Notes: generated by a model not told the origin, from the sequence alone. DNA of 64,000 nucleotides from Desulfosporosinus lacus DSM 15449 (GCF_900129935.1 NZ_FQXJ01000003.1:310001-374000), one strand, 5' to 3'. Positions 1-8,102 are shown, counted from the first letter of the stretch. Program-made: numbers and translations.

Positions 1-1
1 A

Positions 2-1183
2 GGATTTGATGCGCCAAGGGCCTCTGTTCTTTACGTGGATAAGCCCATGAAAGAACATTCACTTCTACAAGCTATTGCTAGAGTCAATAGGCTGTATGAA
101 GGCAAAGACTTTGGTCTTATCGTGGATTATCGAGGGCTTATCGAAGAACTGGACTCAGCAATGAAAACATACTCTGGCGCTGGCCTTGAAAACTTTGATG
201 GGGAAGATATTGCAGGTGCTCTAGTAGATGTTATCAGCACCGTCGGTTTATTGCGTCAGGCATACTCGAATATGGTAGCTATCTTTAAGAATGTAAAAAA
301 TAGAGATGACAAAGAGGAGTATGAACTGATTCTTGCCGATGAAGGCATTAGAAATGATTTTTATAATGAACTGAGTCAGTTTGGCAAGTATTTAGGTGTT
401 GCCCTAGAATCAGAGCATGTCTATAATGCTATTGGTGATAAAGATCTTGCCCACTATAAAAAAGAACTTAAATTCTACCAAGAACTTAGAGCTGCTGTAA
501 AAATAAGATATTCCGACACGATTGATCACAAAGAGTATGAAGCCAAAATGAGAAATATCATGGATACTTATATCGCGGCAGAAGACGTCATTCAAATCAC
601 TGCACCTGTAGACATCCTGAACGAAGAAGAATTTGAAGAAGAGATCATGAGACTCGGTTCCCCAAGGGCAAAAGCGGACGCTATTAGAACGAGAATGACA
701 AAGAGCATTAATTCGAAATGGGACGAAAACCCCATATTTTACAAGAAATTCTCTGAGCGAATTGAGGAAATTATTAGAGATTACAGAGAAAAACGCATCT
801 CTGAAGCCGACTACCTTGCAAGAATGCATAAAGTTAAGGATGACTATAGAAAAGGATATTCAGGGGCATCCTATCCGGAAAAGATCAAACATAACTTTCA
901 TGCACAGGCATTCTATGGGGTGACAAAAGAAATTATTTCAGAGAATATTGATGTCACAGATAAAACTGATATTCTAGCTGAACTTGCGGTCGATATGGAT
1001 CTCATCATCGGAAAACATTGCAAAGTAGATTGGCACGATAATCCTGACGTACATAAAAGAATATCGCAGGAAATAGATGGTTTACTTTACCTTCTGAAAA
1101 AGAAGCATTTCCCCGAGTTGACTTATAAACAAATAGATAGGATCATTGAGGCTGTTAAAACCGTTGCACTTAGAAGGTATTAG
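2..1183 (+). CDS. hsdR: Type I restriction enzyme R subunit, C-terminal part (5' end outside window)
   Basis: The reading frame is open from base 2, so the gene starts upstream. The first visible residues include QAIARVNRLYEGK, which matches the last helicase motif (motif VI) of HsdR, the ATP-dependent DNA-translocating and cleaving subunit of type I restriction-modification enzymes. The remaining roughly 360 residues are the helical C-terminal region that contacts the HsdM/HsdS methyltransferase core. The nuclease and Walker motifs are not in view. The stop at 1181-1183 lies 10 bases before the next start, so the two genes probably share a transcript. hsdM and hsdS would be expected upstream. 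The family call is firm because of the motif and length; activity cannot be judged from this fragment. Confidence 0.85.
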   Translation, partial: GFDAPRASVLYVDKPMKEHSLLQAIARVNRLYEGKDFGLIVDYRGLIEELDSAMKTYSGAGLENFDGEDIAGALVDVISTVGLLRQAYSNMVAIFKNVKNRDDKEEYELILADEGIRNDFYNELSQFGKYLGVALESEHVYNAIGDKDLAHYKKELKFYQELRAAVKIRYSDTIDHKEYEAKMRNIMDTYIAAEDVIQITAPVDILNEEEFEEEIMRLGSPRAKADAIRTRMTKSINSKWDENPIFYKKFSERIEEIIRDYREKRISEADYLARMHKVKDDYRKGYSGASYPEKIKHNFHAQAFYGVTKEIISENIDVTDKTDILAELAVDMDLIIGKHCKVDWHDNPDVHKRISQEIDGLLYLLKKKHFPELTYKQIDRIIEAVKTVALRRY

Positions 1184-1193
1184 GAGACGCATC

Positions 1194-1919
1194 ATGGAAA
1201 AGCATACGATAAAGTTTGGTGAGAAAGAGATCGAATTTGAACTCCAAAGAAAAAATGTTAAGAATCTCAATCTTAACGTTAAACCGGACATGACCATTGT
1301 CGTTTCAGCAAATGAAAACGTACCATTAGAGTTTGTTCTTAATTTTGTGAAGGAGAAGGCTCCTTGGATACTTAAAAACGTCAGTTATTTTAAAGATGTT
1401 CAGCCGGAGAATTCAACAAAGAAAGACTTTGTGAGTGGTGAATCTTTTAAATACTTAGGAAAGCAATATCGACTTAAAGTGGAAGAACGGGACTCTGATG
1501 AGTACGTAAAGTATTTCCAGGGGTTCATCTATCTCTACGTTAAGGACAGAAAGAATTATAATCGAAAAGAAAAGCTTATGAATGATTGGTTCAGGGAAAA
1601 AGCTGGTCTTAACTTCAAAATGAGCCTAGAACGCGTCTATCCAATTATCGAAAAGTATGGCATTAAAAAACCTGAAATTCAGATAAGGACGATGAAGGCA
1701 AGATGGGGCTCATGTGTTAAAGATAAGAATATCCTCCTTCTGAACTATGAGTTAATCAAAGCGCCCAAGTATTGCATTGACTATGTTGTGCTGCATGAAT
1801 TGATCCATTTTAAGTACAGAAATCATGATGGTGAATTTTATAATTTTATGACTTCACTCATGCCTGATTGGAAACAGAGAAAAGAGATTCTGGATGAGGA
1901 AGTCGTGCGGCAGTTATAA
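1194..1919 (+). CDS. YgjP/WLM-like zinc metallopeptidase (M48-like)
   Basis: This 241-residue protein carries the zinc-binding motif HELIHFKYRNH (HExxHxxxxxH) near residue 200, preceded by a TMKARWGSC segment. Both are hallmarks of the YgjP-like metal-dependent hydrolase family (DUF45). In that family the two histidines bind zinc and the glutamate activates water. Start 1194 is chosen over an upstream in-frame ATG inside hsdR because TAGGAG precedes it at a good distance. Genes of this family are often found directly behind hsdR in type I restriction operons, as here. Their role there is not established; a protease or accessory defence role is a guess. Confidence 0.8.
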   Translation: MEKHTIKFGEKEIEFELQRKNVKNLNLNVKPDMTIVVSANENVPLEFVLNFVKEKAPWILKNVSYFKDVQPENSTKKDFVSGESFKYLGKQYRLKVEERDSDEYVKYFQGFIYLYVKDRKNYNRKEKLMNDWFREKAGLNFKMSLERVYPIIEKYGIKKPEIQIRTMKARWGSCVKDKNILLLNYELIKAPKYCIDYVVLHELIHFKYRNHDGEFYNFMTSLMPDWKQRKEILDEEVVRQL

Positions 1920-1933
1920 GGAGGGTTAAACCC

Positions 1934-2155
1934 ATGGCAGAAATCAAATTCGAAATCAAAGAAACAATCGGGGTCCTATCAGAATCATCAAAAGGCTGGT
2001 CGAAAGAACTAAACCTTGTTAGTTGGAATGATGCAGCCCCAAAGTATGATATCCGGGAATGGTCGCCTGATCATTCTAAGATGGGGAAGGGTGTTACATT
2101 AACAGCGGAGGAGCTAAAGAAGTTACGGGAATTTCTGAGTGGGTTGAGTCTCTAG
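1934..2155 (+). CDS. ydbC: YdbC-like transcriptional coactivator PC4 homologue
   Basis: This 73-residue protein has the pattern of bacterial YdbC/PC4 proteins: a beta-rich N-terminal half (EIKFEIKETIGVL, then WSKELNLVSWN), a DIREWSP motif and a C-terminal helix (LTAEELKKLREFL). PC4-type proteins form dimers that bind single-stranded DNA. The gene has a strong AAGGAGG site and follows the peptidase gene by 14 bases, so it probably belongs to the same operon. It ends just before a rho-independent terminator. A decayed copy of its 3' half lies at about 4596-4715, on the other side of the cyclase cassette. The start is supported by the Shine-Dalgarno position and by the conserved N-terminus. Confidence 0.8.
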   Translation: MAEIKFEIKETIGVLSESSKGWSKELNLVSWNDAAPKYDIREWSPDHSKMGKGVTLTAEELKKLREFLSGLSL

Positions 2156-2249
2156 AAGAGTTGAGTAGAAGATTATTGTCAATCTGACGCTTATTAATTA
2201 AGCGTTTTTTTGATTTAAAAAATTACTCAATAAATTGGAGGAATTTAGT
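2022..2249 (+). repeat. Left copy of an imperfect direct repeat flanking the Pycsar-like cassette
   Basis: The block runs from the 3' half of ydbC through its terminator to the motif AATAAATTGGAGGA. The right copy at 4596-4810 keeps the same order of landmarks: GTTGGAAT, AGCCCC, GGGAAGGGTGT, AAAGAAG, GTGGGTTGA, GAGTTGAGTAGAA, the ACGCT/AGCGT hairpin and AATAAATTGGAGGA. The two copies have drifted considerably. Confidence 0.75.
2187..2211 (+). terminator. Rho-independent terminator after ydbC
   Basis: Stem ACGCTT (2187-2192) pairs with AAGCGT (2200-2205), with an AT-rich loop and a run of seven T. It ends the hsdR-peptidase-ydbC transcript. Confidence 0.8.
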
Positions 2250-2382
2250 ATTATATCAAGAATTGTCATATAACATGAGAAGTTTGCTTGCTGTTAGCAA
2301 AAAAAGTGAGTAGCACAAATTATATGAAGAAATGAACACTTCTGAAAATCATAGAACTTTTAAAGGGGAGGAGATGTATTAG

Positions 2383-3102
2383 ATGAGTTTCAATATTGAA
2401 GAAACACGTAAACTTGTATTTCAGTACTATACAACGGCTAAAGAAAAGTCTGGTATTATTAGTAAATCTTTTTCTGAGAGAGCTGAAGCTATTTCAGACG
2501 TTATTCCAGGATACAGCGCGAATAAGATGGATTTTGGAGATTATTTAAAAGATAACTTTAGTCCGTTATTTATCGATATCCGTGATTCAACGCATCGAGC
2601 TGTAAATATGGACCCAAAATATACCTTCATATCAATGCACGCATTTTTTCCTGGTGTATGTAACGTTATTGAACAGCACGGGGGGTATGTGATAGATTTT
2701 ATGGGCGACGGCGTTATGGCTTTGTTTGGAGGTAAAATGTCAAAAACATCTAATTATAATTCAAGTCAACAAGCTGGATTGTGTGGATTGCACCTTTTAG
2801 AAGTTGTAAATAGTGTCATTAACCCACTTTTAGACAAGGATAAGATATGGAAATTTAGTTGTGGAGTTGGTGTAGATCACGGCCCGGTCGTGGTTACAAA
2901 AATTGGCACTGATAATAATTTTGATGTTAAAGCGTTTGGCGTTTGTATTAACAATGCAAACAAGCTATCAAAAGCGTTTAATAAAGTTATTGTCAGTAAA
3001 GGTGTAAAGAATTTATGGCCATCCTCTGAAGGAGGGAAACTACGATTTAATCCGTTTGGAATTGGAGAATCAACCGGTTACGAACTTTTAAAACCAGTCT
3101 AG
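2383..3102 (+). CDS. Class III nucleotide cyclase, PycC-like (first cyclase)
   Basis: This 239-residue soluble protein has a class III adenylate/guanylate cyclase domain. The first metal-binding aspartate lies in LFIDIRDST (residue 65) and the second in FMGDGVMALF (residue 109). A transition-state segment, INNANKLSK, sits near residue 190, with lysine where adenylate cyclases usually have arginine. The neighbouring gene encodes a PycTM-type effector, so this is probably a pyrimidine cyclase making cCMP or cUMP as an anti-phage alarm signal (Pycsar). Base specificity cannot be read from the sequence. A GGGGAGGAG ribosome site precedes the ATG. What is unusual is a second cyclase two genes downstream. 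Confidence 0.8.
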   Translation: MSFNIEETRKLVFQYYTTAKEKSGIISKSFSERAEAISDVIPGYSANKMDFGDYLKDNFSPLFIDIRDSTHRAVNMDPKYTFISMHAFFPGVCNVIEQHGGYVIDFMGDGVMALFGGKMSKTSNYNSSQQAGLCGLHLLEVVNSVINPLLDKDKIWKFSCGVGVDHGPVVVTKIGTDNNFDVKAFGVCINNANKLSKAFNKVIVSKGVKNLWPSSEGGKLRFNPFGIGESTGYELLKPV

Positions 3103-3118
3103 AAAGTGGGTCTACATA

Positions 3119-3718
3119 TTGGATAAAAAAACACAGTTAGAGTACTTATATAAATCGTTAGAAGATGTACAAGGAACCATACGTTTTACAGATTCTAAGG
3201 CAGGGGCACTTATTGCTGCGTCCGGAGTATTGTCTGTCTATCAGGTGCCATTGGGTCAGGCTATCCTGGTACATTTCAAATTGCCCATAACAATTTATGC
3301 AATATGTACGTTGGTCGTTAGCACAATAAGTATTTTTAGCTTTATATCATCACTTTTAATAGCATTTAAGTCAATTAATCCTATGACATCACCGGAAAAA
3401 CACATTTTAAAGGACAACTTAACAGCTAACATACCTTTTTATCTCAACAATATTGTTCCAAAGCAATCTTTTATTGACTGCTTGTATGAAAGAAAAACTA
3501 GTCATCTTAAACATAGTGCAAAAATTCTCTTTGAGAAATTGAAAAAAGACTCCATCTCGGAGGACCTGTTAAAAAGTCTAATAATTGAACTTTGCAAGGT
3601 TTCCTATATCCGCGAAAAAAAAATATTCCGTGTCTACTCAGCATATAGACTATTTGCTCTCGGTTTATTGTTTCTAATCATTTCTTCATGGATGGCCCAC
3701 TCGATTCAATGGATATAA
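3119..3718 (+). CDS. PycTM-like membrane effector (DUF5706 type)
   Basis: The 199-residue product begins with a helix containing FTDSKAGALIAASGVLSVYQ, the characteristic (T/L)D(S/T)KA signature of PycTM/DUF5706 effectors. Two hydrophobic segments follow at about residues 55-85, and a third at the C-terminus (about 175-195). In Pycsar such proteins respond to cCMP or cUMP and damage the inner membrane of infected cells. The start is a TTG 16 bases after the upstream cyclase stop, behind a modest AAAGTGGG site. Tight spacing with both cyclases indicates one operon. Recognition rests on the N-terminal motif and membrane layout. Confidence 0.8.
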   Translation: MDKKTQLEYLYKSLEDVQGTIRFTDSKAGALIAASGVLSVYQVPLGQAILVHFKLPITIYAICTLVVSTISIFSFISSLLIAFKSINPMTSPEKHILKDNLTANIPFYLNNIVPKQSFIDCLYERKTSHLKHSAKILFEKLKKDSISEDLLKSLIIELCKVSYIREKKIFRVYSAYRLFALGLLFLIISSWMAHSIQWI

Positions 3719-3746
3719 TTCTTACATAGAAAGAAAGTGTAAAATT

Positions 3747-4562
3747 ATGGGGCTCAAGGAAGAACTTTATGAAGAGATAAAACGCATATTGGACTATGAT
3801 TTGCAAGTAACGAATTTAAAACGCATACCGTCTAAAGGTGACCTAACTTTAGGAGAAACTGCTGCTAAGATTCGAACAGCTGTACTTTTTACAGATATTC
3901 GAAATTCATCGATTTACGCTGACACTCATTGGCAAAAAACAACTTCAAAAACGATAAACGCTTTCCTAAATTGTGCATTGAGAATTGTTAAGAAAAACAA
4001 CGGAGAAGTCAGGAGTTTTAACGGGGATAGTCTTCTGGCTTTATTTGATCCTAACAACTCTCCTTGTACAGGGGCTGTTACATCTGCTATGGAATTAATA
4101 TGGGCAGTACGAAACATTATTGCGCCGTCTGTTTGTGAGAAAGGATACATTGAAAATTTTGACATAGGTATAGGGATAAGCTTCGGCGATATATTATGTT
4201 CGAGAGTTGGCATTCGAGGTGAAGACAATAATGATTTAATATGGACAAGTTCTACAACAAATTTAGCTGCAAAAATGGGGAATCAGGCAAGTAAACCATT
4301 CAACATTATTATTGACAACAAGGTATGGGAGTCGATTCCTAACAAATTAAAATTAAATGAAACAAGGTTACTACCTCAAAATAAATATGAGGGATTAACC
4401 CAACTCACCCCGACCTTCCCTCGTTTAACTCCGGGGCCTGCTCTATCATTAAGACCACCTCTTTTACCTTTCCGCACAAGTTATTGGGAAGGAACAATAA
4501 TGCCTTTTGCGAAAGGACTTGAAAAGGTCTATAAAACATCATATATGATCCCGCTCTCATAA
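3747..4562 (+). CDS. Class III nucleotide cyclase (second cyclase of the cassette)
   Basis: This 271-residue protein has a second, divergent class III cyclase domain. VLFTDIRNSS (aspartate 50) and SFNGDSLLALF (aspartate 94) supply the two metal ligands, and SSTTNLAAKMGN supplies the conserved Asn-Ala-Ala-Lys segment. Both acidic ligands are intact, so it is probably active alone or as a heterodimer with the first cyclase. It starts 28 bases after the PycTM gene. The C-terminal 50 residues are rich in proline, leucine and arginine (LTPTFPRLTPGPALSLRPPL), unlike the cyclase fold, and may result from fusion to foreign sequence at the boundary with the decayed ydbC repeat. Confidence 0.75.
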   Translation: MGLKEELYEEIKRILDYDLQVTNLKRIPSKGDLTLGETAAKIRTAVLFTDIRNSSIYADTHWQKTTSKTINAFLNCALRIVKKNNGEVRSFNGDSLLALFDPNNSPCTGAVTSAMELIWAVRNIIAPSVCEKGYIENFDIGIGISFGDILCSRVGIRGEDNNDLIWTSSTTNLAAKMGNQASKPFNIIIDNKVWESIPNKLKLNETRLLPQNKYEGLTQLTPTFPRLTPGPALSLRPPLLPFRTSYWEGTIMPFAKGLEKVYKTSYMIPLS

Positions 4563-4595
4563 AAAAGCTCTTTGAAAGAAATTATTTTTTGTCTT

Positions 4596-4810
4596 GTTGG
4601 AATTCCCAAATAAATAGCCCCACATCATTCCCAGATAAAGGGAAGGGTGTCCCTTTGCTAGGTAAAGAAGCCCTGAGGTAGTTAAGTGATTTGCTGGGTG
4701 GGTTGAATTTGTAAAATAGAGTTGAGTAGAAAAACTTTATCCTGACCAATGTTTTCGACGCTGAATAAGCGTCTTTTTTTATATATCGCAATAAATTGGA
4801 GGATTTTAGC
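4596..4810 (+). pseudogene. Decayed ydbC copy and right flanking repeat
   Basis: The sequence after the second cyclase is alignable to the 3' half of ydbC plus its terminator and downstream spacer (2022-2249), but has indels and no open frame. It shares GGGAAGGGTGT, GTAAAGAAG, GTGGGTTGA, GAGTTGAGTAGAA and AATAAATTGGAGGA in order. It most likely arose by duplication when the cassette entered next to ydbC. This accounts for most of the 330-base gap between 4563 and 4892. Confidence 0.7.
4757..4780 (+). terminator. Rho-independent terminator after the cyclase cassette
   Basis: GACGCT (4757-4762) pairs with AGCGTC (4768-4773), followed by eight T. It occupies the same place in the right repeat as the ydbC terminator in the left one. 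Confidence 0.75.
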
Positions 4811-4892
4811 AGACTACAAAGAATCTTACAATATGATTACTCACAGGATGAGCAGGAACTATAACTAAGTATGAAAACACGGGAGGCTTATT

Positions 4893-5687
4893 ATGAATGC
4901 TTTTGAGGAATTAGAGTTGCATGTTAATGCGCTGGTAAGTGTTGTGGATTCCGATCCAGCTTTTTTTTCCGCGGTTAATCATTACGTGAAACAATTTCAA
5001 AAAACTTTGTCTAATTCTACAGTACTACCAGCTCAATCGGATTTTCAGCTCCTGACGAGAAAAATAGATGAATTCTATGAATCATGGCGACCTACCCATA
5101 CTCCCGGGGTGATGTACTTTTCACCACAACAAATTAGTGACTCGGACCCAACCGTAAAAGAAATAAAGGAGTTGGTTACACGGATGGGAAATATGGAACA
5201 GTCAGATTTTGAAGCGCTGTTCCCCATCCAACAACGACGCCAACAGATAGTACCTGATACAAAAAGTACAAGCCCTTGTATATTTGTGGGTCACGGGAGA
5301 AGTAAACTATGGGCGAGGGCTAGGTTATTTCTTCAAGATGAATTGGGCTTACCCACCGTAAGTTACGAATCTGAATCCCATGCTGGAGAATCAATAGTCC
5401 CAGTATTGGAACGAATGTTAATCCAGGCAAGTTTCGCCATTTTAATCCTAACCGCAGAAGACGAAACGGCGGATGGTACCAAAAGAGCCCGGCAAAATGT
5501 TATTCATGAAGCAGGGTTGTTCCAAGGACGTCTGGGGTTTAAAAAGGCTATTCTGTTAAAGCAAGAGGGAATAGAAAATTTCACAAACGTTGATGGACTT
5601 CAGTATATTGGTTTCCACGGTGACCAGATTGAACAGGCATTTTATGACCTGACCAGGGTTTTAAAAAGAGAAGGAGAAATAAGCTAA
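4893..5687 (+). CDS. TIR-domain effector (CAP12/Pycsar-type TIR)
   Basis: The C-terminal half (about residues 128-262) is a TIR-like nucleotide-binding domain. It starts with CIFVGHGR and continues through FAILILTAEDE to RARQNVIHEAGLFQGRLG, whose glutamate is the expected NAD+-hydrolysing residue. This matches the TIR family used as effector in CBASS and Pycsar, which kills cells by NAD+ depletion. The N-terminal 120 residues are helical and not recognised; no STING or Crp-like cyclic-nucleotide domain is obvious, so the trigger is unknown. The gene has its own GGGAGG site and follows the cassette terminator. It may be a second effector of the Pycsar unit or an independent defence gene. Confidence 0.75.
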   Translation: MNAFEELELHVNALVSVVDSDPAFFSAVNHYVKQFQKTLSNSTVLPAQSDFQLLTRKIDEFYESWRPTHTPGVMYFSPQQISDSDPTVKEIKELVTRMGNMEQSDFEALFPIQQRRQQIVPDTKSTSPCIFVGHGRSKLWARARLFLQDELGLPTVSYESESHAGESIVPVLERMLIQASFAILILTAEDETADGTKRARQNVIHEAGLFQGRLGFKKAILLKQEGIENFTNVDGLQYIGFHGDQIEQAFYDLTRVLKREGEIS

Positions 5688-5692
5688 TCAGT

Positions 5693-5787
5693 ATGCTAGT
5701 GTTTAACATGATCATCAAAGCTGCTGTTCGAAATGGAGTCATTGAGGCGCGTGAACTAATTAACCAATCAAAACGCATATTGGAGTG
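5693..5787 (+). CDS. Short ORF, hypothetical (31 aa)
   Basis: The frame runs ATG to TGA, starting MLVFNMIIKAAVRNG and ending ELINQSKRILE, with an amphipathic helical pattern. An AAGGAG lies about 20 bases upstream, further than usual; the second Met is an alternative start. Its end overlaps the ribosome site of the next gene. It could be real or the remnant of a truncated gene. Confidence 0.3.
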
Positions 5788-5793
5788 ATCATA

Positions 5794-6012
5794 ATGTACA
5801 TAGCTTTCCCAGCAGATGAAAAAGTCAAAGCCCGATTAGATGCTGTCTGCAAATCGCTCAATATATCCCTTGAAGAGTGGTTCGAGACCGCTTTGATAGA
5901 ATCAGAGCATGGCGTTTTGACTAGTTTACTTAGCAGCAATTCCGAAGATCAATCAGGATGGAAATGGGATGCTAACCTTTGTCGGTTCGTTCGAAGTAAT
6001 GAAGCTGAATAA
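5794..6012 (+). CDS. Small protein of unknown function
   Basis: This 72-residue acidic protein begins MYIAFPADEKVKARLDAVCKSL and contains a segment, SLEEWFETALIES, that resembles the helix of small ribbon-helix-helix or RHH-like proteins. No family is recognised with certainty. The ATG at 5794 is preferred over a GTG at 5785 because GGAG sits eight bases upstream. It lies between the TIR gene and a DUF5658 gene and may be transcribed with them. Confidence 0.5.
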   Translation: MYIAFPADEKVKARLDAVCKSLNISLEEWFETALIESEHGVLTSLLSSNSEDQSGWKWDANLCRFVRSNEAE

Positions 6013-6037
6013 GACCTATTGACTGGGAGGTAATACT

Positions 6038-6361
6038 CTGAAAAAAGTATATAAACTCCTATTGTTTTTCTGCGCGTTAAACGCCCTAGATTACATAACC
6101 ACCATGCTAGCAATAAGCCATGGGGCAGTGGAAGGTAATCCAATAGCAGATTACTTCGTCGGTAATAATGCTCTCCATTATTTCAAGCTGGTCTCAGTAG
6201 GTTTGCTATGCATTTTTCTAATTCATATGGCCAAAAGGAATTTGAAGAACCAGCAGAGTGTGATTAGGGTACTGTGGGCGACGAATTTGCTATTTGGTTT
6301 AATTTGTATTTATAACGTGGTTGCGTATTTTATTCAGAAGTATGATTTTGCGCTGAGGTAA
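6038..6361 (+). CDS. DUF5658-like small membrane protein, probable CTG start
   Basis: The protein has about 107 residues with three to four hydrophobic segments. LNALDYITTMLAISHGAVEGNP matches the N-terminal signature of DUF5658 membrane proteins, whose function is unknown. The first ATG/GTG/TTG in frame (TTG 6062) would cut into the first membrane helix and has no ribosome site. A CTG at 6038 gives the natural start MKKVYKLLLFFCALNALDY and lies seven bases after GGGAGG (6026-6030). It therefore probably uses a CTG initiator. The transmembrane segments are at about residues 5-25, 40-60 and 75-100. Confidence 0.6.
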   Translation: MKKVYKLLLFFCALNALDYITTMLAISHGAVEGNPIADYFVGNNALHYFKLVSVGLLCIFLIHMAKRNLKNQQSVIRVLWATNLLFGLICIYNVVAYFIQKYDFALR

Positions 6362-6516
6362 TATATTAACTCTCCACTGCACTCATAGTTGACCCAAGGA
6401 CGACCCAATAATAATCTAATTGTTAAACTCTGGTATATTAGTTATGTGTGAGTTGTCGAACAAAGCATAGAGGTTCGGAGGCTTTATATTAATGCAATAA
6501 GTTAGGAGTGGTTTTT

Positions 6517-6717
6517 ATGCTTATCGTAGATCGCTTTGAGGGGGACTGGGCAGTTATTGAATACGAGGGAACGACCTTTAATCTCCCACTCACTCTTTTG
6601 CCTCGGGACGTTAAAGAGGGCGACGTTATTGCCATAAGTATTTCTGTTGACCTATCGATTACCAAAGAGCGTAGGCAAAAAGCCGAGGAAATGATGAAGG
6701 GCTTTTTTGACAAATAG
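6517..6717 (+). CDS. DUF3006 domain protein
   Basis: This 66-residue protein begins MLIVDRFEGDWAVIEYEG and continues with LPRDVKEGDVIAISISVD, the typical DUF3006 pattern: a small beta-barrel followed by a charged helix. The family is cytoplasmic, of unknown function, and is usually encoded directly upstream of ComEC-like metallo-beta-lactamase proteins, as here, with an 11-base gap. The ATG at 6517 follows TTAGGAG; the upstream in-frame GTG at 6508 has none. Confidence 0.8.
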   Translation: MLIVDRFEGDWAVIEYEGTTFNLPLTLLPRDVKEGDVIAISISVDLSITKERRQKAEEMMKGFFDK

Positions 6718-6728
6718 GAGGTAGTATC

Positions 6729-8102
6729 TTGGTTTTGAGGAAATCCAAATTGTTATGGGCGTTCGTCTTATTAGTTTGCATAGTCTTGTTGGGTAGTGGT
6801 TGCGGAAACAAATCGACACCTACTGCCCCGGATAGCACTACCGGCACAGCTAACACCCAGAAGTTAGCCGAACCAAGCCAGGCGTCCACCAGCAGCGAAA
6901 CAGCCAAGGACACACCGCCAAGCAACCAATCAACTGCCACGCCTTCGCCTACCCAATCACCCCCCACGTCCACGCAGGTAAACGGAACCTTGCAAGTACA
7001 TTTTATCGATGTCGGTCAGGCAGATAGTATTCTCATTAAAGCCTCAGATGGCACAGCGGTACTTATCGATGGGGGCAATAATCCAGACGGACCTGACGTG
7101 GTAAACTATCTGAAATCACAACAGGTTAAAGTGCTAGCCGCAGTGGTAGCTACTCACCCTCATGAGGATCATATTGGTGGGCTTGATACTGTGATAAAGA
7201 ACTTTCCAGTTAAAGCAGTCTATATGCCAAACGCTTCATCTACAACAAAAACGTTTGAATACTTTATCTCAGCTGTTACCGCGGGTGGTGCAAAACGAAT
7301 CCAGGCTAAAGCGGGTGTTACCCTTGATGTTCCTGGGTTAACTGGACAATTCATAGCCCCTAATGGGAGCGCGTATGAGGAGCTGAATGACTATAGTGCA
7401 GTCTTAAGACTAACCTTTGGGAAAATAACCTTTCTATTCACGGGTGATGCAGGGGAACTTTCAGAGAGCGAGATGCTCAAGAGTGGTCAGAGCCTGAAAG
7501 CGGAAGTGCTTAAAGTGGGTCATCACGGGAGTGCTACATCTACCAGCAACGCATTTCTAAAGGCTGTTTCACCCGACTATGCGATTATCTCCGTGGGAGC
7601 AGGCAATGACTATGGGCACCCTACTGCATCTGCCTTATCCAGACTAGGTGGGGCGGGGGTTATGTTGTTTAGGACGGATCAGGATGGAACCATCGTGGCT
7701 ACCTGTGATGGGGAGACGGTAACTTTTAACAAAAAAGGCTCTATGCCTTCATCCGCTTCCCCGACTACATCGCCAACCCCAGCAATCCAGCCCCCTGCTT
7801 CGTCTGGTTCTGTTTCTATTGCCAGTATAGATTTGGGCGGAGAAGTAGTGACACTGGTCAATAATGGCGGTTCAGCAGTGGATTTAACTGGGTGGAAGAT
7901 AGTCAGTGAAAAAGGAAATCAAGCGTATAGTTTTCCCGGCGGTACGACCATTCCCCCAGGTGGGACATTAAAGGTTCTGAGTGGCCCGAAAGCGGTTGCC
8001 GGCACAAGTGCTCTGGTATGGACAAAGTCGAACATGTGGAATAATGATGGTGATCCCGGTGCTCTATATAATTCCCAAGGTAAGGTCGTATCTAGTAAAT
8101 GA
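6729..8102 (+). CDS. Secreted metallo-beta-lactamase lipoprotein with lamin-tail domain
   Basis: The 457-residue protein starts at a TTG after GGAGGTAG. It has a lipoprotein signal peptide ending in the lipobox LGSGC (Cys25) and a Thr/Pro/Ser-rich linker to about residue 85. A ComEC-type metallo-beta-lactamase domain follows, with VHFIDVGQADS, LIDGG, THPHEDHIGG (about 142-150), FLFTGDAGE and VGHHGSATST. The last 100 residues are a lamin-tail domain (VDLTGWKIVSEKG). Family members act on nucleic acids outside the membrane, so a surface nuclease for DNA uptake or nutrient scavenging is likely. ComEC membrane parts are absent. Confidence 0.85.
   Translation: MVLRKSKLLWAFVLLVCIVLLGSGCGNKSTPTAPDSTTGTANTQKLAEPSQASTSSETAKDTPPSNQSTATPSPTQSPPTSTQVNGTLQVHFIDVGQADSILIKASDGTAVLIDGGNNPDGPDVVNYLKSQQVKVLAAVVATHPHEDHIGGLDTVIKNFPVKAVYMPNASSTTKTFEYFISAVTAGGAKRIQAKAGVTLDVPGLTGQFIAPNGSAYEELNDYSAVLRLTFGKITFLFTGDAGELSESEMLKSGQSLKAEVLKVGHHGSATSTSNAFLKAVSPDYAIISVGAGNDYGHPTASALSRLGGAGVMLFRTDQDGTIVATCDGETVTFNKKGSMPSSASPTTSPTPAIQPPASSGSVSIASIDLGGEVVTLVNNGGSAVDLTGWKIVSEKGNQAYSFPGGTTIPPGGTLKVLSGPKAVAGTSALVWTKSNMWNNDGDPGALYNSQGKVVSSK

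Noticed and set aside
1082..1297. Minus-strand frames inside hsdR, the recombinases and copB
   Set aside because: They lie wholly opposite strong coding genes and have no ribosome sites or known domains.
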